Shown here: one piece after another, positions 49,314-58,277 of the stretch
Position numbering within the stretch: position 1 is the stretch's first letter
How the letters are laid out: each line of letters starts with the position of its first letter
DNA from: VHCN01 sp964589935
GTDB lineage: Bacteria > Verrucomicrobiota > Verrucomicrobiia > Limisphaerales > VHCN01
NCBI GenBank assembly: GCA_964589935.1
Contig: CAZPVD010000001.1
Span: 806,001 to 870,000 of the forward strand
Direction: 5' to 3'
Length of the DNA stretch: 64,000 nt
Program-made: the position numbers and the translations under genes
Notes under the pieces: generated by a model
The model's database searches: none
The model's input: only the letters and a program-made list of their open reading frames with translations
What the model was told of the DNA's origin: nothing

Positions 49314-50153
49314 CTACGCACGCTTGAGCGGATGCAGCTCGACCTTGCGGAAGAGAATCTCGAAGCCCTCGGATTCCAGCAGAATCTTGCCCGCGCTGGG
49401 CCATACGTCGTAGCACTCGTTCACGGCCGTGCCGTTCACGATGACGGTGATACGGTTGCCGTCGCACACGCACTCAAGGCGCGTCCACTCGCCGAGCGGG
49501 CTGTCCACATCGTTCTTGCCGCGCGTGTCAATGCGCTCCTCGAAAAACGGCTCGTGCTGCGACCACCAGAACTGGCGGTTGGAGTAAACCGTCTTCGCGC
49601 CGCCCTTCTTCCAGCGCAGGCGCTTGTCCGGGCCGACCTCGACATCCGCAGTGATGGTGACGGGAATGGTTTCGCCCTTCTCGTCCTTGCCGCGGATGAC
49701 GATGAAGTCGCCGACGCAACCCTGCGCGATCTGGCACTCGATGGAGGACATCCACGGGCTGCGGTTGCCGTCCGGTCCGGTCGCGTGGAGGAGGACGCCG
49801 GAGTTGCGAACGCCCTTCGCGCCGTAGGTCAGCTCGCCCCATTTGTATTCCACCACGAGCCGGTAATCGCGCCATGCCTGCCGCGTCGCGAGGTAGCCGG
49901 CTACCTCGCCCGAGCAGCGTAACACGCCGTCGCGCACAGACCACACCCGCTTCGGATCGTCGAATGCGGAGTCCTTGAGCCACGGATAAAGGTCCGTGAG
50001 ATCGCGGCCATTGAAGAGCGGCGTGACGCGGTCGGGCGACTGCGCGGGCGGGTTGACGGGTGGCAAGTCGGCGGAAAAGGAATCGGTGAAGCCGGCCAGA
50101 GACACCGCGGACGCGGCCCCGGCAAGTCGGAGAAAATGGCGGCGGGAGTTCAT
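49314..50153 (-). CDS. DUF1080 / 3-keto-disaccharide hydrolase-family protein, Tat-exported
   Basis: A 279-residue exported lectin-like jelly-roll protein. Twin-arginine leader NSRRHFLRLAGAASAVSLAG (about 2-21), then the DUF1080 opening VTPLFNGRDLTDLYPWL, core NSGVLLHATGPDGNRSPWM and SSIECQIAQGCVGDFIVI, and terminal PSAGKILLESEGFEILFRKV. Members of the family hydrolyse 3-keto-glycosides formed by oxidation of disaccharides; this was shown for a few and is inferred here. It lies between the alpha/beta hydrolase (10 bases away) and the RraA-like gene on the same strand. Confidence 0.87.
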   Translation of the reverse strand: MNSRRHFLRLAGAASAVSLAGFTDSFSADLPPVNPPAQSPDRVTPLFNGRDLTDLYPWLKDSAFDDPKRVWSVRDGVLRCSGEVAGYLATRQAWRDYRLVVEYKWGELTYGAKGVRNSGVLLHATGPDGNRSPWMSSIECQIAQGCVGDFIVIRGKDEKGETIPVTITADVEVGPDKRLRWKKGGAKTVYSNRQFWWSQHEPFFEERIDTRGKNDVDSPLGEWTRLECVCDGNRITVIVNGTAVNECYDVWPSAGKILLESEGFEILFRKVELHPLKRA

Positions 50154-50163
50154 CGAGGGCATC

Positions 50164-52443
50164 TCACGGGTTTAACAGGTCAGCAAATCGTCGCGCCACT
50201 AGCCCGTCTGTTGGGGGTGTTGGCCCACCAAGACCGATGGACTTCCCTTCGACGTTGCTGGGAATGTTTCGGCCGTCCACAAAGGTCCACAAGAAAGTCA
50301 ACTTGTTCCGCGGCTGCGCATGGGCGGCAAACCTCCAGTCGCAAACCTTCGCTTCACCGGGAACGACCGAATCATGTGCGACATAACAAAAGCGATGGCT
50401 GAGCAACGAACTTGCGGACTCAAAGCTGGCTCCGGGCAATTGCAAGGCACAGAACGCCGCCGCATCCTTTTCAAACAACATGCCGAGCACGGCCAGCAGT
50501 CCGCCAAGCGGCTCCGCTTGCGAAGGTGGCGTGTCCTCGCCGATGAGAGGGTCTCGAAGGTCAGGAGCATTCGTCGGCGTAAACGAATCACCCCAGAGCC
50601 CGATCCTTTGCGCGTCAACGTCCGCGCGCGAGCGCAAATGCTTCAAGACACTACGCAGGTCGCGCAACCGCGAACCCATCAACGGCTGGCCGAGCATCAA
50701 CTCGGTCGCGGAAATCGAGGTCGCCTCGCCCTGCAGGCCGCGAGAGCCGGGCAACGCGACTTCTCCCGTGCCGCGAACATCGGGCAGGCAAACCGCGATG
50801 CCACTAGAGATTAAATCAGCGATGTCAGCCGCCTCTTTTTGGAGAAACACCGCCTTTCCCTGTTGAGCGATGCAAACAACAACGGGCAAGCGCCGCCCGC
50901 TTGAGCCAGATGCGCGCACCAGCAGCATCGGCAACACGAAGCCGTGCTCCACTTCGAGCGACAGCTTCTCAGCAATGAGGCCGTCTCCGCCCGCCAAGCC
51001 CCGGGGAAGTGGCTTGGGCGAGACGTCCGGCTCAATTCTTCCGAGGAGTTGAGTCCATTCATGCCGGAGTATTTCTTCGGTCGCAGAGTCTGACAGTTTC
51101 TCGCCGCGTTGAACCACGGCACGGATTTGATTCTGCGCGATGAGTTGCATCACCTCATGCACCGGCCGTGGCTTGAGCTGCTCACGAAGCTCCGGCGTCC
51201 AGCAGCGGAGTTCCTCGGCGGGCAGCGGCTTGGAGTATTCCTCGGCGCGGATGCCAAACCACTTCTCCAGCGCGGCGTGGATAAGTTTGCGGTGTTCGAG
51301 GCCGATGTTGTTGCAGTGGGACGCATCGGGCGGACGACCGCTTAACAAACCGTGGCCTGTCGTGAAAGCGAGGTTCTGCGGCGCGCCCTTCCACTTGTAG
51401 ATTTGTTCGAGCCGCCGCCACACCGGGTCGTGCTCGCGATCCCAACTGAACTCGTGCGCGTAGATGAGCCGGCGCGGCGCGATGCTCCCGACGATGACCC
51501 ACGGCAGAAAGCCGTCGCGCCCGCTCAGGCGCAGGTTGCGCGTGGATTCCCACGAGCCGTAGCCCATGTAGTTGAAGGTCGTCTCCGCGTCGGCGGGCAG
51601 CGGGTAGCGCGTCTCCGGCTGCGGCCCGCCGAAGTTGAACGGTGCGACGCACGTGAAGCGCTTGTCCAGCGCGACGACGACGGCCGCCGGGTCGCCGCCG
51701 CCCGCGGCGGAGCCGAGCAGGATGATCTTGTCGCGGTCTATGCTCGCGCGTTGCAGCACCACGTCGAGGCCGCGCATCGTGTCCCACGCCATCCAGCCCA
51801 TGAGGCTGTCGCCGATGACGCTGAGTTGGAGGCCGCTGATGTAGCGGTAGCGGTAGTCCTGCCGCGGGCCGGGCTGGTGGTCGCGGCGCTCGCCGTAGCC
51901 GAGCTGGTCGGGCACGAGCACCGCGCAGCCAGCGCGCGCCCAGGTCATGCCCATGTCCTGTAACTCGGACTGCTCCTTCGGATTGTGGTGGCTGTGGATG
52001 ATGACAAACGCCGGCATCTTGCGCGGCGGCTTCGCGGGCAGATACAGGTTCGCCGTGACGAACACGCCGGGCCGGCTTTCATAAACAAGGCACTCGATGC
52101 GGAACCCGTCGCCCTCGACCGTGCGCGTGTGATGCACGGGAACCTTCGCCGGCACGGGCGGAAATTCACCGAGCGACTTGCGCAACGCCTCGATGCGCGG
52201 CGCGACGAACTTTTCCCAGTACGCGCGCGACTTTAGCGCGGCCCACGCCTCGCGGTCGTTGCGGTTCACCTCGGCGACACGCGCGTTGACATCACGGCGC
52301 AAGTCGAGCGAGTGAAAGGCGCGTTCCTCAGGTGTGAGGACGTTTGTGTCGAGCGCGCGCAGAGCCTCGACGAGCGAAGCGTCAGCGCCGGAGGTAGCCG
52401 CGCTCGTGAACATCAGTGCCGCAATGAAGCGGGCGGGGTTCAT
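50164..52443 (-). CDS. Exported tandem alpha/beta-hydrolase protein with altered first nucleophile
   Basis: A 759-residue protein with a signal peptide (1-about 20) and two alpha/beta-hydrolase-like halves. First half (about 100-400): AFVIIHSHHNPKEQ, then the elbow KIILLGSAAGGGDPAAVVV (about 243-261), where the family G-x-S-G-G reads G-S-A-A-G, so the usual Ser is Ala. Second half (about 480-759): LPVVVCIAQQGKAVF and elbow RIGLWGDSFTPTN (about 618-630), with an intact G-D-S. Similarity is to acetyl-xylan esterase/dienelactone-type hydrolases of PVC bacteria. Co-operonic DUF1080 and RraA-like genes point to glycan or sugar-acid degradation. Confidence 0.75.
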   Translation of the reverse strand: MNPARFIAALMFTSAATSGADASLVEALRALDTNVLTPEERAFHSLDLRRDVNARVAEVNRNDREAWAALKSRAYWEKFVAPRIEALRKSLGEFPPVPAKVPVHHTRTVEGDGFRIECLVYESRPGVFVTANLYLPAKPPRKMPAFVIIHSHHNPKEQSELQDMGMTWARAGCAVLVPDQLGYGERRDHQPGPRQDYRYRYISGLQLSVIGDSLMGWMAWDTMRGLDVVLQRASIDRDKIILLGSAAGGGDPAAVVVALDKRFTCVAPFNFGGPQPETRYPLPADAETTFNYMGYGSWESTRNLRLSGRDGFLPWVIVGSIAPRRLIYAHEFSWDREHDPVWRRLEQIYKWKGAPQNLAFTTGHGLLSGRPPDASHCNNIGLEHRKLIHAALEKWFGIRAEEYSKPLPAEELRCWTPELREQLKPRPVHEVMQLIAQNQIRAVVQRGEKLSDSATEEILRHEWTQLLGRIEPDVSPKPLPRGLAGGDGLIAEKLSLEVEHGFVLPMLLVRASGSSGRRLPVVVCIAQQGKAVFLQKEAADIADLISSGIAVCLPDVRGTGEVALPGSRGLQGEATSISATELMLGQPLMGSRLRDLRSVLKHLRSRADVDAQRIGLWGDSFTPTNAPDLRDPLIGEDTPPSQAEPLGGLLAVLGMLFEKDAAAFCALQLPGASFESASSLLSHRFCYVAHDSVVPGEAKVCDWRFAAHAQPRNKLTFLWTFVDGRNIPSNVEGKSIGLGGPTPPTDGLVARRFADLLNP

Positions 52444-52534
52444 CGGGGGAGCATAGCAAGCCGCACCGGGTTTGCGATGCTGTTTGTGTGTCGTTTGGCT
52501 TGGCGCGACGCCGCGCCCACGCTACGCTGTGGGC

Positions 52535-52951
52535 GTGAACAAACACAGCGGACTCCACCGGCTGCCGGGCCTGCGCGTCACGATTGACCGCGTGGCCTAC
52601 GCGCCGCACCTGCCCGCGCCGCCGGAGCAGCCGCACTGCTTCGTGTATTACATCAGCATCCACAACGACTCCGATCTGGCCGTCACCATCAAGGGCCGCA
52701 AGTGGGTCGTCACGAACGAGCACGGCAGCGTGCTCGTTGTCGAGGGCGACGGCGTGGTGGGGCAGTTCCCGACCATCGAGCCGGGCGAGAAGTTCAGCTA
52801 CCAGAGCCGCCATCTGCTCGCGACGCCGACGGGCGAGGCGACCGGCAGTTACGTCGGCATGGACGGCCTCGGTCGCGCCGTTGTCGTGCGCATCCCGAGC
52901 TTCAAGATGGCCGCGCCGAACACGGCGAAGGAAGGCCCGCAATTTGCGTGA
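52535..52951 (+). CDS. apaG: ApaG-domain protein
   Basis: A 138-residue single-domain protein of the ApaG/DUF525 family, a fibronectin-like beta sandwich tied in enterobacteria to Co/Mg resistance and diadenosine tetraphosphate levels. Conserved blocks: FVYYISIHNDSDLAVTIKGR (about 36-55), GVVGQFPTIEPGEKFSYQSR (about 73-92) and TGSYVGMDG. Start taken as the GTG at 52535 (VNKHSGLHRL); no in-frame ATG precedes the domain. It is divergent from the hydrolase gene and 54 bases before the next gene. Confidence 0.87.
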   Translation: MNKHSGLHRLPGLRVTIDRVAYAPHLPAPPEQPHCFVYYISIHNDSDLAVTIKGRKWVVTNEHGSVLVVEGDGVVGQFPTIEPGEKFSYQSRHLLATPTGEATGSYVGMDGLGRAVVVRIPSFKMAAPNTAKEGPQFA

Positions 52952-53005
52952 GTCGCGGGAAACTTCTCCGCAGCTTCTCCGAGCTAAGAAACAATCTCCC
53001 AACAC

Positions 53006-53536
53006 ATGAAAACTGAATCCCTCCACATCGGCATGAAGGTGCGCCATCCGCAATACGGCGCCGGCTGCGTCGTTGCGCTCACGGAGCAGTCCGCGCAGGT
53101 GCGCTTCGACGGCGGCGAGCACACCGTCTCGCCGGAGACGAGCGGCCTCGAACCCGCCGAGCCGCAGGCGGCATTGAGCGGTCTCACCTTGCCCGTGTCG
53201 CAGTTCATTCGCGAGACGGTCGAGGAAATGGCGGCCAAGCTCGGCATCGAACAACCCGGCGCGGTCGTCGAGCAGCTCGGCGTCCGCTGGCGCGACGGGA
53301 AGTTCGTGCTGCATCCGAGCGACCCGACGCTGGCGACGAAGGAGGTGCCGCTCGATGTTTTCTTCCACAAGATCGTGATGATGCGCAACCACCTCCGCGT
53401 GCTGGAACAGAAGATCAACGCCCACCCGCAGCTTACCGACGCGGACAAGGTGGACATCCAGCAGCACATCACCAAGTGCTACGGCTCGATGACGACCTTC
53501 AACCTGCTCTTCAAGGACAAGGAAGGCCAGTTCTAG
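53006..53536 (+). CDS. Conserved hypothetical with CarD/Tudor-like N-terminus
   Basis: A 176-residue cytosolic protein. Residues 6-50 (HIGMKVRHPQYGAGCVVAL, AQVRFDGGEHTVSPE) resemble the small beta barrel of CarD/TRCF RNA polymerase-interacting domains and UvrD/PcrA tails. The rest (65-176) is helical, with VSQFIRETVEEMAAKLG and VFFHKIVMMRNHLRVLEQKI. I do not know a named family with this combination. Its stop overlaps the convergent small membrane gene by four bases. Confidence 0.72.
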   Translation: MKTESLHIGMKVRHPQYGAGCVVALTEQSAQVRFDGGEHTVSPETSGLEPAEPQAALSGLTLPVSQFIRETVEEMAAKLGIEQPGAVVEQLGVRWRDGKFVLHPSDPTLATKEVPLDVFFHKIVMMRNHLRVLEQKINAHPQLTDADKVDIQQHITKCYGSMTTFNLLFKDKEGQF

Positions 53537-53742
53537 CGTCGCCGCTTCGGCAGGTCTTTCTGGTCATCGGGAGTGATGCGCGTGTAGTTCAGGTTTGCCT
53601 CGTCGAGCATCCGCCGCCGCAGCCTGTGGAGGAACACCACGGCCACCAGCAGCCCAATCAGCCCGACAAACAGCGCGCCCGCGGCCACGGCGAACTTTTT
53701 ATTCTCACCGAGCTTGTGGAGGATTTTCTTGAGCGTTTCCAT
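53533..53742 (-). CDS. Small single-helix membrane protein
   Basis: A 69-residue protein: positive N-terminus (METLKKILHKLGENKK), one membrane helix (about 17-40, FAVAAGALFVGLIGLLVAVVF), then a basic soluble tail ending DDQKDLPKRRR. Unknown function. It converges with the preceding gene (four-base overlap of stops) and diverges from the algH-type gene. Codon usage is as in neighbours, which supports its being real. Confidence 0.6.
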   Translation of the reverse strand: METLKKILHKLGENKKFAVAAGALFVGLIGLLVAVVFLHRLRRRMLDEANLNYTRITPDDQKDLPKRRR

Positions 53743-53814
53743 GGTTGAGTCGCGGCGATTCTAAACGCCATTTACAGACAGGCAAGCTTGCTGCACATTG
53801 GGCTCAGACGCAGC

Positions 53815-54375
53815 ATGGACGCGCCGTTCACATCTCTCAAAGGCCAGCTCCTGCTGGACGGAGGCAAGCTGCGCGGCTCCTTCTTCCACCGCACCGCAGT
53901 CATCATCTGCCAGCACGATGCGGAGGGCGCGTTCGGACTCGTCCTCAACCGCGTCTCGGACAACAAGGTTGGCGACGCCCTCGTGGCCGACCTGCCCGAC
54001 ACGCTTAAGGAACTTCCCCTTCACCTCGGCGGCCCCGTGCAGACGACCGCGTTGAGCTATCTGCACGCGGATGCCTTCATCCCCGACGCCAACGTGCTGC
54101 CCAACCTCAACCTAGGCCATTCGCTCGATGACCTCGTGGAACTCGGCGCCTCGTTCTCGCCCACGCAGAAGGTGAAGGTCTTTGCCGGCTACGCGGGCTG
54201 GTCGCCCGGCCAGCTCGACGATGAAATGAAGCGCGGCGCGTGGCTCACGCATCCCGCCTCGCTCGAACTCGTCTTTGCCACCGACCCCGCCGACCTCTGG
54301 AAGCGCGTCATCCAAGCCAAAGGCTGGCAATACAAACTCCTCGCCGACGCGCCCGAAGACCTGTCGTGGAACTGA
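53815..54375 (+). CDS. YqgE/AlgH-family protein
   Basis: A 186-residue protein of the YqgE/AlgH (UPF0301) family, whose biochemical role is unknown though linked to alginate regulation in Pseudomonas. Blocks seen: LKGQLLLDGGKLRGSFFHRT (about 8-27), GAFGLVLNRVSDNKVGD (about 39-55), PLHLGGPVQ, KVKVFAGYAGWSPGQLDDE (about 122-140) and the terminal W-rich helix. ATG at 53815 begins MDAPFTSLKG at the family start; an upstream ATG at 53788 is in frame. Array C begins 58 bases after its stop. Confidence 0.88.
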   Translation: MDAPFTSLKGQLLLDGGKLRGSFFHRTAVIICQHDAEGAFGLVLNRVSDNKVGDALVADLPDTLKELPLHLGGPVQTTALSYLHADAFIPDANVLPNLNLGHSLDDLVELGASFSPTQKVKVFAGYAGWSPGQLDDEMKRGAWLTHPASLELVFATDPADLWKRVIQAKGWQYKLLADAPEDLSWN

Positions 54376-54432
54376 CCCGGCCACGGTGCCGGGCAAACAC
54401 CAAGGAGCGCGACTGAAAACAGCCGCCCGCCC

Positions 54433-54630
54433 TCGAAACCCTTCAAAACCGCCCTTCCGGCAGAACTTGCCTGCTTTCCCCGTCCAGAAGGGTGCCCAAC
54501 CCTGTTCCAAAAGGTGCCTTACCTTGTCGGAAAAGGTGTGCCACCTTTTCGGACAGGGTGCCTTACCTTTTCGGACAGGATAAGGCACCCTTTGCCAAAG
54601 GGTAAGGCTGTTGTATTGGCCCCTATTGGG
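54433..54630. repeat. Tandem array C: 22-bp units
   Basis: Six contiguous 22-bp units without indels (54482, 54504, 54526, 54548, 54570, 54592), built on TTCGGACAGGGTGCCTTACC, with looser units on both sides (54433-54481 and 54614-54630). Neighbouring units are partly inverted relative to each other (CCTTACC / GGATAAGG), so the RNA could form stacked hairpins. The 434-base gap between the algH-type and GNAT genes contains nothing else that I recognise. No spacers, so not CRISPR. Confidence 0.78.
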
Positions 54631-54809
54631 GCTGTGGCCACGGAAATGGGAGCCTGCCTGCGGAGGGTTATTCTTCAAAACAGGGTCATTTGAAATTGCA
54701 ACAGAGGACAATACCCGCCTCGCGTGACGCGATGGATGCGCTAGTGTGAGACTGCGTCAGTGCGTGCCCGGCGCGGGAAGCTCATCCCGGCGGCCACCAA
54801 CGCGGTGTT

Positions 54810-55481
54810 ATGTATGCGGGACTGTTAGCAGCGGAGCCGGTTTCCCAGCCGCTCGAAGGAGATGTTCGCATTCGCCCGGCAACGCCGGAGGACGCTCCCC
54901 AAGCTGCGGCGTTGATCCATCTTTCGATGGGCCGCGTGGCTGACTTCCTCTTTGGCAACCACGACCCCACGCTCGCGGTGCATGTGCTGGAACGCCTCTT
55001 CGCGGAGCCGGGCAACCGCTTCAGTTACGAGTTCGCGACTGTCTCGCTCGTGGGCAGTGACATCGCCGGCCTGTTGCTGGCGCATCCGGGGAAGTTGATG
55101 AAGAAGCTCGAGCGTCCGATGCTGCGGCACTTGTTCCGCATTTACGGCAGGAACGACATGCTCCACTTCCTGCCGCGGGCAGTGCCGCTCATGATCGGAC
55201 ACAAGGAGGCCGAACGTGATGAGTTCTATCTCTTCGCCCTGGCCGTTCAGCCTTTGTTCCAGCGGCACGGCATCGGGAAACGCCTCATGCTCCACGCAGA
55301 GACGCTGGCGAAGGAGGCGGGCCTCACCAAGCTCTCGCTTGGCGTCGAGGTGGACAACGAGCGGGCCTTGCGCCTGTATTATCACGAGGGCTACCGAACG
55401 GTGGAAATCGTGCGCGTGCGCTACCTCGAACGGCACATCGGCTACCCCGGCTATTACCGCATGGTGAAAATCATCGGCTGA
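54810..55481 (+). CDS. GNAT-family N-acetyltransferase
   Basis: Transfers an acetyl group from acetyl-CoA to an amine. The 223 residues have the GNAT order: VRIRPATPEDAPQAAALIH (about 19-37), central beta strands (DEFYLFALAVQPLFQRHGIG, about 141-160) where QRHGIGKRL is the Q/R-x-x-G-x-G/A acetyl-CoA loop, and LSLGVEVDNERALRLYYHEG with the late motif. Substrate unknown. It stands alone, convergent with uvrB. Confidence 0.87.
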   Translation: MYAGLLAAEPVSQPLEGDVRIRPATPEDAPQAAALIHLSMGRVADFLFGNHDPTLAVHVLERLFAEPGNRFSYEFATVSLVGSDIAGLLLAHPGKLMKKLERPMLRHLFRIYGRNDMLHFLPRAVPLMIGHKEAERDEFYLFALAVQPLFQRHGIGKRLMLHAETLAKEAGLTKLSLGVEVDNERALRLYYHEGYRTVEIVRVRYLERHIGYPGYYRMVKIIG

Positions 55482-55518
55482 CCGCGCGAATGCGTCCGCA
55501 GGAAACGCCGCGCCGGGA

Positions 55519-57561
55519 TCAGAAGGGCTTCTCCGTCGCGCGACGCTGCTTCTTGCCGCGCCTGCCGTAAGTCACGGGATGCGCGGGTTCTGTCGCGAGG
55601 CCGGAGCCGCGCTTGAGTTCGCGGATTTGGTCGCGAAGCAGCGCGGCCTTCTCGAACTCAAGGTTGTTTGCAGCAGCGAGCATTTCCTCCTCCAATTCGC
55701 GCAGCACCGCGGTTACGTCGAAGTCCGCCTGCGCGTCGCGCATCACGGCGAGCGCCTTGTCGTGGACTTCCCGTTGAGACGAGAGGCTCTCTTCGACGGC
55801 GCGGCTCACGCTGCGCGGCGTGATACCGTGCGCGGCGTTGTAGGCGAGCTGCTTCTGCCTGCGATATTCCGTGACGGCGAGGAACTTCTTAATGCTGTCC
55901 GTCTGCACGTCGGCGTAGAGAATGACCTCACCATTGAGATGCCGCGCCGCGCGTCCGGCAGTCTGAATCAAACTCGTCGTGCTGCGGAGAAAGCCTTCCT
56001 TGTCCGCGTCGAGAATCGCAACGAGTGAAACCTCGGGCAAATCGAGCCCTTCACGCAGAAGGTTGATGCCGACGAGCACGTCGAAGTCGCCCTTGCGCAG
56101 CGCGCGCAAAATCTCGACGCGCTCGATGGCGTCAATCTCGCTGTGCAGGTAGCGGACATTGATGCCAATGTCGCGCAAGTAATCGGTGAGTTCCTCGGCG
56201 GTGCGCTTGGTAAGCGTGGTGACAAGTGTGCGCTCCTTTTTGTCCCCGCGTTTGCGCACTTCCTCAATGAGGTCGTCAATCTGCCCGCGCAGCGGCCTGA
56301 GCGTGACCTTGGGGTCCACGAGTCCGGTCGGACGCACGACGAGTTCGACAACATTGCCACGCGCCCACTCGACTTCACGGGCGGCGGGCGTGGCGCTGGC
56401 GTAGATGGTTTGGTTTTGTAGCGACTGAAATTCCTCGAAGCGCAGCGGGCGATTGTCGAGCGCGCTGGGCAGCCGGAAGCCGTGCTCGACGAGCACTGTC
56501 TTGCGCGACTTGTCGCCCTCATACATGCCGCCAATCTGCGGCACCGTTGCGTGCGACTCGTCAATCACGAGCAGGAAATCGGGCGGAAAAAAATCCATGA
56601 TCGTGCATGGACGCGAGCCGGGCGGACGCCCCGCAATGTGGCGCGAGTAATTCTCAATGCCGGAGCAGAAGCCCATTTCGAGCATCATTTCGAGGTCGTA
56701 TTCCGTGCGCATCTTGACACGCTGCGCTTCGAGCAGCTTGCCGTGCTTCTCGAACCACGCGATACGGTCAGTAAGTTCCTCGCGAATGGTCAACGTCGCG
56801 CGCTTGAGCTTGTCCATCGGCGTGACGAACTGTTTGCCCGGATAAATCGTGATGGCTTCAAGAGATTCAATCTTGTTCCCCGTCAGCGGCTCGAAGCGCG
56901 TGATGCGGTCAATGTCCTCGCCGAAGAACTCGATGCGCAGCGCGTCCTCCGTGTAGCCCGGGCGCAACTCCACCGTGTCGCCGCGCACACGGAATTGCCC
57001 GCGCTCAAATGCGACGTCGTTGCGGTTGTATTGAATGTCAATCAACCGCGAGAGAAGTTGATCGCGCGACATCCCCTGCCCCACTTTGATGGGGATGACC
57101 ATGGCCTCGTAGTCGTCCTTGCTGCCGATGCCGTAGATGCACGACACGCTCGCCACGACGATCACGTCGCGCCGCGCAAACAGGCTGCTCATCGTCGAGA
57201 GCCGGAGCCGCTCGATCTCCACGTTCACCGAGGAATCCTTCTCGATGAACGTGTCCGTGCGCGGGATATAAGCCTCGGGTTGGTAATAATCGAAGTAGCT
57301 GACGAAGTATTCGACCGCGTTGTTGGGGAAGAAGCCCTTGAACTCCGCGTAAAGCTGCGCCGCGAGCGTCTTGTTGTGCGAGATGACGAGCGTGGGGCGG
57401 TTCACCTGCGCGATGACGTTCGCGACAGTGAATGTCTTGCCCGACCCGGTGACGCCGAGCAGCACCTGATGCTTCGCTTCCGCGCGCAAGCCCGCGACCA
57501 GCTTCTCAATCGCCTGCGGTTGATCGCCGGCGGGCTGGTAAGACGAGACGAGTTCAAACAC
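55519..57561 (-). CDS. uvrB: Excinuclease ABC subunit B
   Basis: Damage-verifying helicase of nucleotide excision repair, working with UvrA and UvrC. The 680 residues match the family from end to end: Walker A LLGVTGSGKTFTVANVI (about 35-51), beta-hairpin YFDYYQPEAYIPRTDTFIEK (about 92-111), DEAD-like VIDESHATVPQ, motif V GLDLPEVSLVAILDADKEGF and the C-terminal UVR domain (about 615-650) that binds UvrC. A basic tail of about 25 residues follows. Single gene; strand and spacing suggest its own promoter in the 143-base gap. Confidence 0.97.
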   Translation of the reverse strand: MFELVSSYQPAGDQPQAIEKLVAGLRAEAKHQVLLGVTGSGKTFTVANVIAQVNRPTLVISHNKTLAAQLYAEFKGFFPNNAVEYFVSYFDYYQPEAYIPRTDTFIEKDSSVNVEIERLRLSTMSSLFARRDVIVVASVSCIYGIGSKDDYEAMVIPIKVGQGMSRDQLLSRLIDIQYNRNDVAFERGQFRVRGDTVELRPGYTEDALRIEFFGEDIDRITRFEPLTGNKIESLEAITIYPGKQFVTPMDKLKRATLTIREELTDRIAWFEKHGKLLEAQRVKMRTEYDLEMMLEMGFCSGIENYSRHIAGRPPGSRPCTIMDFFPPDFLLVIDESHATVPQIGGMYEGDKSRKTVLVEHGFRLPSALDNRPLRFEEFQSLQNQTIYASATPAAREVEWARGNVVELVVRPTGLVDPKVTLRPLRGQIDDLIEEVRKRGDKKERTLVTTLTKRTAEELTDYLRDIGINVRYLHSEIDAIERVEILRALRKGDFDVLVGINLLREGLDLPEVSLVAILDADKEGFLRSTTSLIQTAGRAARHLNGEVILYADVQTDSIKKFLAVTEYRRQKQLAYNAAHGITPRSVSRAVEESLSSQREVHDKALAVMRDAQADFDVTAVLRELEEEMLAAANNLEFEKAALLRDQIRELKRGSGLATEPAHPVTYGRRGKKQRRATEKPF

Positions 57562-57704
57562 GCGGCGAAGCTAAGAGCGGAGGAACTTGGTGTCAACGAA
57601 CGCGCAGCATCCAATTGGGCGAAAGGCGCGGCTGGTGTGTTTGTTGATTTGGCCGGCTCGTCGCGCTATGTTGCACACGATGTTTCGGGCGCATGGCGTC
57701 AATT

Positions 57705-57908
57705 ATGAGCGAACAACAATCCTCCAACAGAGTGCCGCCAGAATCCAACAGCGCCGGTAACGCGCCTACCACAACGCCTCCGAGCGGCGATGCGCAATCT
57801 TCTACAGTTGAGGCGCAGCCGCTCACCAGTAAACTGACGCCAGAAGAGCAAATGGCGCTTTACGAGGAGGATCTCAAGGAAAACGACTGGGGCCACCAGC
57901 CGTGTTGA
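57705..57908 (+). CDS. Small protein with conserved C-terminus ENDWGHQPC
   Basis: A 67-residue protein: a Ser/Thr/Pro-rich disordered N-terminal 45 residues, then LTPEEQMALYEEDLKENDW and the terminal GHQPC. I recall the '(E/K)xDWGHQPC' end in short hypothetical proteins of other PVC-group bacteria, which supports it as a real gene; no function is known. The terminal His and Cys could bind metal. ATG at 57705 (MSEQQSS) preferred over 57693. It converges with infA. Confidence 0.65.
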   Translation: MSEQQSSNRVPPESNSAGNAPTTTPPSGDAQSSTVEAQPLTSKLTPEEQMALYEEDLKENDWGHQPC

Positions 57909-57942
57909 TGATTCGGTCGCAAAGCCGCGCGTAGCAGTTCCG

Positions 57943-58158
<216 letters not shown>

Positions 58159-58221
58159 GAAATTGTTTCAGTCAATCCGGCCCGAGGGCCCGCTCCATGG
58201 AACTTTTTCCCAGAACGCGCA

Positions 58222-58263
58222 GAAAGAAAAAGGGTGTGGAATGCAAAAGCATCCCACACCCTT
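58222..58263 (-). terminator. Rho-independent terminator after the RRM gene
   Basis: On the minus strand: AAGGGTGTGG with CCACACCCTT enclosing an inner ATGC-TTTT-GCAT stem, then a TTTTTCTTT run. It starts 14 bases after the RRM-protein stop. Very stable. Confidence 0.92.
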
Positions 58264-58277
58264 GAAACACTTGCGTC

